From a bacterium (GTDB lineage Bacteria > Patescibacteriota > JAUYIX01), in assembly GCA_030688115.1 (NCBI GenBank), contig JAUYIX010000099.1, positions 1 to 6,773 of the forward strand: a stretch of DNA of 6,773 nt. The letters run 5' to 3'. Below, piece by piece: positions 1 to 4,873 of this stretch. The position numbers and the translations under genes were made by a program. A model generated the notes under the pieces. It had not been told where the DNA came from and searched no databases. It was given only the letters and a program-made list of their open reading frames with translations. Each line of letters opens with the position of its first letter. The first letter of the stretch is position 1.

Positions 1-326
1 GTGATCCCCGCCAAAATCTCATCCACCTTTTGGGTGAACAGATCCTGTGGGAGTGCTCCGACAAAAGTATCGACTTTTTCGCCCTTATTAAACACGATAA
101 AAGTTGGGATGCTCATAACTCCATAGCGTTGGGCAATATCGCCATTCTCGTCAACGTTGAGTTTTACAGTTTTAAGACGGCCTTTATATGTTTCACCAAT
201 CTGTTCAATGATTGGCGCGACCGTTTTACAGGGGCCGCACCATACGGCCCAAAAATCAACCAAAACCGGGATATCGCTGTTGAGGACCTCGGCCTCAAAA
301 GTTTGAGAGGTAACTGCTTGTGACAT
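1..326 (-). CDS. trxA: Thioredoxin, C-terminal end cut by window edge
   Basis: Small cytoplasmic dithiol-disulfide oxidoreductase that reduces protein disulfides and is normally recharged by thioredoxin reductase. Reading from the ATG at 326, 108 codons are visible with no stop before the left edge. As thioredoxins are usually about 105-110 residues, only the last few residues should be missing. The active site WCGPCK covers residues 29-34, with redox cysteines Cys30 and Cys33. The buried Asp24 and Trp26 precede it, and the cis-proline loop (SIPTF, Pro74) is present. There is no signal peptide, so it is cytosolic. The start lies 33 bases beyond the dnaB stop and has no Shine-Dalgarno sequence; a promoter overlapping the dnaB stop would put the transcript start at or within two bases of the ATG. 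Family assignment is secure; the physiological partner cannot be read from here, as no reductase gene is in the window. Confidence 0.96.
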   Translation of the reverse strand, partial: MSQAVTSQTFEAEVLNSDIPVLVDFWAVWCGPCKTVAPIIEQIGETYKGRLKTVKLNVDENGDIAQRYGVMSIPTFIVFNKGEKVDTFVGALPQDLFTQKVDEILAGI

Positions 327-333
327 ATCAGAT

Positions 334-362
334 ATACTACGTGGGTTAGGAGAGGCTGTCTA
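334..362 (-). promoter_or_regulatory. Putative trxA promoter (leaderless type)
   Basis: Read on the minus strand, a -35 box TAGACA (357-362, five of six to consensus) is followed by exactly 17 bases and a -10 box TAGTAT (334-339, four of six). The expected transcription start falls at about 326-328, on or just before the trxA ATG at 326, so the mRNA would be leaderless. The -35 box contains the dnaB stop codon. This is a consensus match only, without transcript data. Confidence 0.5.
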
Positions 363-1778
363 GAGTGACGGGGGCGCACTCGGCTTAGCCAGGTTCTGAA
401 AACGGACCTGTTGCCCGTTAAAGTACAAGTCAACCTGACCGGTTGGGCCGTTTCGGTGTTTGCGCACGTGGATCTCGGCGATATTTTTGCGCTTGGTGTC
501 AGGTTTATACATTTGTTCGCGATAGATAAACATCACTACGTCAGCATCTTGCTCGATGGATCCCGACTCGCGTAAGTCGGAGAGTTGCGGGATTTTTGAG
601 TCGCGTTGTTCTACCGCACGCGAGAGCTGGGAGAGCGCCAAGACCGGCACATTGAGCTCGCGGGCGATGCCTTTGAGCGAGCGAGAGATCTCGCTGACCT
701 CCTGAACGCGGTTCTCGGTGCTACGGCCCTCCATTAGCTGGAGATAGTCGACTACAATCAGGCTAAGTTTGTGCTCGGTATGGAGACGGCGCGCTTTGGC
801 TCGCAGCTCCATAATATTGCAACCGGCTGAGTCATCGATAAAGAGTGGGGCCTCTGAGAGGATGCCCATGGCCTCATTGAGTCGCTCAAAGTCGTTGCTG
901 CGCTCGTTGTCGGCCAATCGACCGGTGCGTAATTTCCAGAGGTCGATCTGCGCCTGGGAGGAGAGTAAGCGGTCGACCAGCTCATCGCGCGACATTTCCA
1001 GAGAGAAAAACCCGACGGCCTGCTTAAGATTGACACAAACGTTGCGCACGATATCGAGCGCAAAGGTTGTTTTACCCATGGATGGGCGAGCTGCCAAGAT
1101 GACTAAGTTTGAGCGTTGCAGTCCGGCTAGCAGCTCATCGATGTCGGTGAAGCCTGTGGCGATCCCACGCAGCGAGCCCCGATTACGGTGCAGCTCATCG
1201 ATACGCTCAAACGTACTGGCCAAGATTGATTTTAATGGCACAAAGGATTGGCTGAGCTGGAGTTGAGAGACCTCAAAAAGGCGTTGTTCTGCCTGGTCAA
1301 GTACCGAGGCGACGTCCTCATTTTCTTGGTAGCCCAGCTCGTTGATCTCAGTGGCTGCCGAAATTAAGCGCCGCAAGGTGGCCTTGCCCTGGACAATTTT
1401 TCCGTAATATTGGACGTGTGCCGCAGAGGGGACACCATTTACTAAGCCGGTCAATGTGGACTGTCCGCCGATAGTATCCAGTTTACCTTGCGCTCTGAGC
1501 TTTTCTGAGACAGAGAGGATGTCGATTGGCTCTCGACTCTCAAACAGATCAAGCATCGCCTGGTAAATGAGGCCGTATTGTTCGCGATAAAAATCAGCCG
1601 CATGTAAAAAATCAGCCACGCGCACGACCGCATCTTTGTCGAGCAGCAAGGCACCTAATACGGAGGCCTCGGCCTCTTGATTTTGAGGGGGGAGGGGATG
1701 TGCATTGGCACGCGGAGCACCCGTTGGATGAACAGCACGGGCAGTACTCGGCCTGGAGTTGGTTAGAGAGGTTTCCAT
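360..1778 (-). CDS. dnaB: Replicative DNA helicase DnaB
   Basis: Hexameric 5'-3' helicase that unwinds DNA at the replication fork and recruits primase. The 472-residue length is normal for the family. Residues about 30-130 form the N-terminal helical domain, beginning with the typical PPQNQEAEASVLG stretch. A linker follows, and residues about 205-465 form the RecA-like motor. Visible motifs are Walker A ARPSMGKTT (230-238), the catalytic Glu261 in FSLEMS, Walker B LIVVDYLQ (Asp344), ALSQLSR (381-387), DLRESGSIEQDAD (401-413), and the RKHRNGPTG region (439-447) that holds the arginine finger. No intein interrupts it. The first 30 residues are Pro/Arg/Ala-rich and probably disordered. The ATG at 1778 is the only reasonable start: upstream in frame there is no start codon before a stop at 1824-1826. 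There is no Shine-Dalgarno sequence; the bases upstream are pyrimidine-rich. No helicase loader or primase gene is nearby. Confidence 0.97.
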   Translation of the reverse strand: METSLTNSRPSTARAVHPTGAPRANAHPLPPQNQEAEASVLGALLLDKDAVVRVADFLHAADFYREQYGLIYQAMLDLFESREPIDILSVSEKLRAQGKLDTIGGQSTLTGLVNGVPSAAHVQYYGKIVQGKATLRRLISAATEINELGYQENEDVASVLDQAEQRLFEVSQLQLSQSFVPLKSILASTFERIDELHRNRGSLRGIATGFTDIDELLAGLQRSNLVILAARPSMGKTTFALDIVRNVCVNLKQAVGFFSLEMSRDELVDRLLSSQAQIDLWKLRTGRLADNERSNDFERLNEAMGILSEAPLFIDDSAGCNIMELRAKARRLHTEHKLSLIVVDYLQLMEGRSTENRVQEVSEISRSLKGIARELNVPVLALSQLSRAVEQRDSKIPQLSDLRESGSIEQDADVVMFIYREQMYKPDTKRKNIAEIHVRKHRNGPTGQVDLYFNGQQVRFQNLAKPSAPPSL

Positions 1779-1882
1779 GATGAGGAGGGAAGGAGATGAG
1801 AGTTCATCATACGGCGAATCGGCTCAGTACTCAAACTCTGTTTGTCTGATATTCCCACGACTCTTCCACACGGTTATCCGCC
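1779..1882. other. Intergenic region between cysS and dnaB
   Basis: This is the largest non-coding gap in the window. It holds the putative dnaB promoter and its pyrimidine-rich leader. I find no hairpin followed by a U-tract in the minus direction, so there is no recognisable terminator for cysS, and read-through from cysS into dnaB remains possible. On the opposite strand it contains a 17-codon frame with a good Shine-Dalgarno sequence (see findings). Confidence 0.6.
1806..1834 (-). promoter_or_regulatory. Putative dnaB promoter
   Basis: On the minus strand TTGAGT (1829-1834, four of six to the -35 consensus) is separated by exactly 17 bases from TATGAT (1806-1811, five of six to the -10 consensus). 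Transcription would start near 1797-1800, giving a leader of about 20 bases before the dnaB ATG at 1778. This leader is almost purely pyrimidine and carries no ribosome-binding sequence. Consensus match only. Confidence 0.55.
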
Positions 1883-3367
1883 TTACGGTGTAAAGGTGCC
1901 TGATTGACCGGTTGCAATTTTTGTCCAGCGTATGTGTAAGTCGTGCTCTTGTAGCTCGTAGCCCATTTTTTGCAGACTCTCTCGGACCGCATCTGCTTTT
2001 GCGTACTCCTTGGCCGCCCGCAAACGTGTTCGCTCCGCTAACAAGTCGTACAGATTTTTTTGCTCGTTATCTGAGAGTTGCTCATCAAAATGAGGCAATA
2101 GTCCTAGCAGTTCGTCCATATGTAAAAACCGCTCGAGGAGCGCATTGATGGTCGACAGCCCCGCATGCCCGGCCAGGTGCGTGTTGCTGACCCCGATCAG
2201 TTCTGAGCTGGCGGCGAGAGCGCGGGGAGTCGCTAAATCATCATTGAGCGCCTTATCAAAATCGACATCAATACGCTTGAGACGGGATAAAAGTTCCGCC
2301 GGCGGACTGTCATTTTTTTGGGCAGTGGCCTGCATCTCTCGCAGCTTGCGAATAGTCTCTACGTAGCGCAGCCAACCTTCTTGAGCACTGCGCATGGAGC
2401 GCCAGGTAAAGTTGAGATGGCTTCGATAATGGGTTCCTAATACTAAAAACCTAAAAGCGAGAGGATGGAACCCTTTTGCTTTTATATCCTCAACTCGGAT
2501 GAACGTTCCAGCACGCTTGGACATTTTTTTACCTTCAACAAAGAGGTGGCGCACATGTAACCAAGTCCGGGCGAGCGGTTTGCCGGTCGCGGCCTGAGCC
2601 TCAGCTATCTCGTCCTCATGGTGCGGAAAAATATGGTCCTCGCCTCCCGTATGCACATCAATCGTATCGCCTAAATGTTTGAGAATCATGGCCGCGCACT
2701 CGATGTGCCAGCCGGGGTAGCCAGCGCCCCAGGGGCTTGGCCACTGCAAAATATGGTTAGCCTCGGCCTTAATCCACAAAGCAAAATCAGCCGGGTTGCG
2801 TTTTTGTTCAAAGACCTCTTTTTTTAACTCAGCACGCACGCGCTCCTGAAGTTGCGCTACGGTATTGCCCGAGAGTCGGCCGTACGGCTCAAAAGAGCAC
2901 ACGTCAAAATAGACCCTGCCGTTACTGACATAGGCGTGCCCTTTTTTAATTAAGCGCGTAGTAAGTTGCTGCATTTCGGGGATATGGTCGGAGGCTTTGA
3001 TATAGCTCTCAGGAGGGAGAACGTTGAGTTGATCTACATCTGTAAAAAATGCTTGCGAGTAAAACTCAGCAATGGCTAGCGGAGACTTGCCCTCACGCCG
3101 AGCCGCCGCGACAATTTTATCCTCTCCGGTGTCAAACTCATCCTGCGTCAGGTGGCCCACATCAGTAATATTTACAAACCGTTGTACTTCAAAGTTGTTC
3201 TGGCGGAGTACGCGCACCAGTACGTCATCAGCAATATATTTACGCATATTGCCGATGTGGGGGTAATTGTAAACCGTCGGTCCGCAGGCGTACATACTGA
3301 CCCGAGGTGGCGCAGCAGGCTCAAACCGCTCGATCTTTTTTGTAAGTGTATTGTAGAGTTTTAGCAC
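1883..3367 (-). CDS. cysS: Cysteinyl-tRNA synthetase
   Basis: Cytoplasmic class I aminoacyl-tRNA synthetase that activates cysteine with ATP and charges tRNA-Cys. The 494 residues span the full family length. The N-terminal Rossmann domain carries YACGPTVYNYPHIGN: the HIGH motif appears as HIGN (37-40), followed by MR. Zinc ligands that recognise the cysteine thiol can be placed by homology at Cys28, Cys224 (in WHIECAAM), His249 and Glu253 (in FPHHEDE). The second ATP-binding motif is KMSKR (281-285). Residues from about 350 form the helical DALR-type domain, and the C-terminal end keeps the KEYAKADAVRE pattern typical of CysRS. The start is a GTG; no Shine-Dalgarno precedes it, and a -10 box only six bases upstream argues for leaderless expression. 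It lies 27 bases downstream of corA, so it could also be read from a corA transcript. All catalytic features are intact. Confidence 0.97.
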   Translation of the reverse strand: MLKLYNTLTKKIERFEPAAPPRVSMYACGPTVYNYPHIGNMRKYIADDVLVRVLRQNNFEVQRFVNITDVGHLTQDEFDTGEDKIVAAARREGKSPLAIAEFYSQAFFTDVDQLNVLPPESYIKASDHIPEMQQLTTRLIKKGHAYVSNGRVYFDVCSFEPYGRLSGNTVAQLQERVRAELKKEVFEQKRNPADFALWIKAEANHILQWPSPWGAGYPGWHIECAAMILKHLGDTIDVHTGGEDHIFPHHEDEIAEAQAATGKPLARTWLHVRHLFVEGKKMSKRAGTFIRVEDIKAKGFHPLAFRFLVLGTHYRSHLNFTWRSMRSAQEGWLRYVETIRKLREMQATAQKNDSPPAELLSRLKRIDVDFDKALNDDLATPRALAASSELIGVSNTHLAGHAGLSTINALLERFLHMDELLGLLPHFDEQLSDNEQKNLYDLLAERTRLRAAKEYAKADAVRESLQKMGYELQEHDLHIRWTKIATGQSGTFTP

Positions 3368-3373
3368 CTAAAC

Positions 3374-3379
3374 ACTATA
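3374..3379 (-). promoter_or_regulatory. Putative cysS -10 box (leaderless type)
   Basis: TATAGT on the minus strand matches the -10 consensus at five of six positions and ends six bases before the cysS GTG at 3367. A transcript from it would begin at or next to the start codon. No convincing -35 box lies 16-18 bases upstream (TGCTAT at 17 bases, GTGCTA at 18), so the site is weaker than those of dnaB and trxA. It lies in the 27-base corA-cysS gap. Confidence 0.35.
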
Positions 3380-3394
3380 CACTGCAGCGCCGGC

Positions 3395-4324
3395 TTATAG
3401 CACGCGGCGACGACGCAAAAACCAAATAAATGCTAATTGCACGCTCAAGAGCACTGCCAGTACGACGATAAAGGCGGGTTCAAAATCCTGCAAAGGTGCG
3501 CCCGGCGTGTCATTGCTAACGATATTTAGAAAAAACGTTGCGGGCAAAAAAATGACCGAAATGATAGTCAGTAGTCGCACGGTCTGGTTAAAGCGGTGAG
3601 TTGTTAATGAGTCGCTACTGTCTGACAAGCCGGTCAACACGCTCAGAGACGTGTCAAAAAGCTCCCACTGTGACTCCGCCGCGTCGATGAGTGAGCGCCA
3701 CTTATGCCGAACTTCCGGACTAATAAAATCTCCGGTATTAGAGAGGCACGTGCGCAAATAGTTTGCTTGAGGTTTTGCCACTTTTATGTAATCCAGCATT
3801 CTGCGACGATGTTGCGCGATACGGTTAATCGTTTTGTCACTCTGCTCGCGAGTAGAAAATATTTCGCTCTCGATTGCGTCATTGTGTTTTGCCAGTTCGT
3901 CCGTAACGGTGTAGACGCTCTCAAACAAAATAAGTAACAGCTCAAAGAGTACGTGGCTGGGACCGCTGCCCAAAAAAGAAGTCCGCCGATTTTTAAAAAG
4001 CCTCGTATCGGAGAGAACCCCGCGCACTACGTGCAAGTCAGAGCTATGAAAAGTGATGATCGAGTCCTTGGTCAGGATTACGTCAAGCTCGCTCGTCCGC
4101 GCGTGTTTGCCTTTGCTAGTCAGTGGAAATCTGAATACAAAAAACACATAGTCCTCGTGTACGTCAAGCTTGGGGCGTTGGGTCGGGCTAATGATGTCTT
4201 CCATGTTTTGTTTGGAAAACCCATAAGTACGCGCCAACTTGGCGAGTGTTCGCTCATCGGGATCCTCCACGTCAATCCACCGACACCCCGGCGCGGTTGC
4301 TGTTACGACTCCATTTTTTGACAT
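3395..4324 (-). CDS. corA: CorA-like divalent cation channel, GMN motif absent
   Basis: Probable inner-membrane Mg2+/Co2+-type transporter of the CorA/MIT superfamily, which works as a pentamer with a large cytoplasmic funnel. With the chosen start it has 309 residues, close to the usual length of about 315. The N-terminal domain shows the family pattern WIDVEDP (16-22) and MEDIISPTQRPKLDVHEDYVF (41-61). A long helical region (about 125-250) leads to two C-terminal membrane segments, about 251-269 and 284-303, and a basic RRRR tail. The hallmark GMN loop after the first segment is missing: the aligned positions read SND (270-272), so ion selectivity is uncertain. The start ATG at 4324 is preferred because AGGAG (4329-4333) precedes it by four bases. 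An in-frame ATG at 4351 would add nine residues but has no ribosome-binding site and intrudes further into the divergent gene's upstream region. Superfamily assignment is firm; the transported ion is not. Confidence 0.87.
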   Translation of the reverse strand: MSKNGVVTATAPGCRWIDVEDPDERTLAKLARTYGFSKQNMEDIISPTQRPKLDVHEDYVFFVFRFPLTSKGKHARTSELDVILTKDSIITFHSSDLHVVRGVLSDTRLFKNRRTSFLGSGPSHVLFELLLILFESVYTVTDELAKHNDAIESEIFSTREQSDKTINRIAQHRRRMLDYIKVAKPQANYLRTCLSNTGDFISPEVRHKWRSLIDAAESQWELFDTSLSVLTGLSDSSDSLTTHRFNQTVRLLTIISVIFLPATFFLNIVSNDTPGAPLQDFEPAFIVVLAVLLSVQLAFIWFLRRRRVL

Positions 4325-4363
4325 TACGCTCCTGTGGCGCAATTGTGGCATACTTACAGCAAC
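4325..4363. other. 39-base divergent intergenic region
   Basis: This gap separates the corA start (minus) from the start of the helical protein gene (plus) and must hold at least part of both control regions. On the plus strand CATACT (4349-4354, four of six to a -10 box) ends nine bases before the ATG at 4364, compatible with a very short or absent leader, but no -35 match is seen at the right distance. I found no good corA promoter. The two promoters probably overlap, extending into the flanking coding sequences. Confidence 0.35.
4329..4333 (-). promoter_or_regulatory. Shine-Dalgarno deciding the corA start
   Basis: AGGAG on the minus strand lies four bases before the ATG at 4324. The spacing is a little short but it supports this codon over the in-frame ATG at 4351, which has no such sequence upstream. 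Confidence 0.5.
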
Positions 4364-4873
4364 ATGGCTACAAACGAACAGTCTCTCAAAAAGTCACCCG
4401 AGCAATCCGGCGCTGCTGCAGCTGAGCAGCCGGTCGTCTCTACAGACGCAAAAGTCGAGGAGGTCTCCGCTTATTACGAGCGGCTCGCCGGGGCCGGTCA
4501 GCAGGCTCCTCAGCTGGCGGAGCAAGAGCTTAGGGCGGCCGAGGCCGAGGAGCGGGCGCGCTATGAGGCGGCGACCGTAAAGGAGGCGGACTCGTTGGAC
4601 GGTTCTGCCATAGCAGTAACGCCCAAGACAAAAGCAAAAATAGAGCGACTATCTCTAGAAATATTACGTGAGCTTGCCAAAGAGGACCCGGCACAGGCGG
4701 TCCAAAGGCTCGAAGAGCAGGCGCTGCAAGGAGGTGGCGTACAATCGATCCGTACACTGTTGGAGCAACTTGCCGCGGAGGAGGGTGGTGCAGCCGTGAT
4801 GGATCAAGTCCATGACGAGATCAAAAAAAGAGAGGTAACCAACGGCGAGCAGGTTAAAGGAGACGCATTGTGA
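4364..4873 (+). CDS. Hypothetical Ala/Glu-rich helical protein, coupled to ATPase gene
   Basis: I do not recognise this 169-residue protein. It has no signal peptide or membrane segment, so it should be cytoplasmic. The first 30 residues are low-complexity (Ser, Ala, Gln, Glu) and likely disordered. Residues about 31-75 and 87-160 are rich in Ala, Glu, Leu, Gln and Arg with heptad-like hydrophobic spacing, suggesting long helices or coiled coils; short Gly-rich breaks (GGG near 127, GG near 145) divide the second part. There are no cysteines and no catalytic motif. I chose the ATG at 4364; an in-frame GTG at 4334 would add ten residues but lacks a ribosome-binding site and overlaps the corA start region. 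Its TGA overlaps the GTG of the downstream ATPase gene, so the two are translationally coupled, and a role as a partner or regulator of that ATPase is a guess from this context. Confidence 0.8.
   Translation: MATNEQSLKKSPEQSGAAAAEQPVVSTDAKVEEVSAYYERLAGAGQQAPQLAEQELRAAEAEERARYEAATVKEADSLDGSAIAVTPKTKAKIERLSLEILRELAKEDPAQAVQRLEEQALQGGGVQSIRTLLEQLAAEEGGAAVMDQVHDEIKKREVTNGEQVKGDAL
4857..4862 (+). promoter_or_regulatory. Shine-Dalgarno for the ATPase gene
   Basis: AAGGAG lies within the end of the upstream gene, seven bases before the GTG at 4870. It fixes the GTG as the start of the ATPase frame and, with the GTGA stop/start overlap at 4870-4873, indicates coupled translation. Confidence 0.75.

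Noticed and set aside
30..323. Plus-strand open frame of 97 codons
   Set aside because: It lies wholly opposite trxA, whose active site and cis-proline motifs are intact; the frame has no recognisable protein features.
769..1266. Plus-strand open frame of 165 codons
   Set aside because: Antisense to the conserved motor domain of dnaB; its Ser/Arg-rich composition is typical of a shadow translation.
1868..1891. Imperfect inverted repeat (ACAC...GTGT) at the end of cysS as a terminator
   Set aside because: Only four outer base pairs plus a mismatch, and no U-tract follows in the minus direction; too weak to call.
4334..4336. GTG start for the helical protein gene
   Set aside because: No Shine-Dalgarno upstream, and it would overlap the corA leader; the ATG at 4364 sits suitably behind a weak -10 box.
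4349..4351. Upstream ATG as the corA start
   Set aside because: It would add nine residues without a ribosome-binding site, whereas AGGAG precedes the ATG at 4324 and the resulting N-terminus fits the family.
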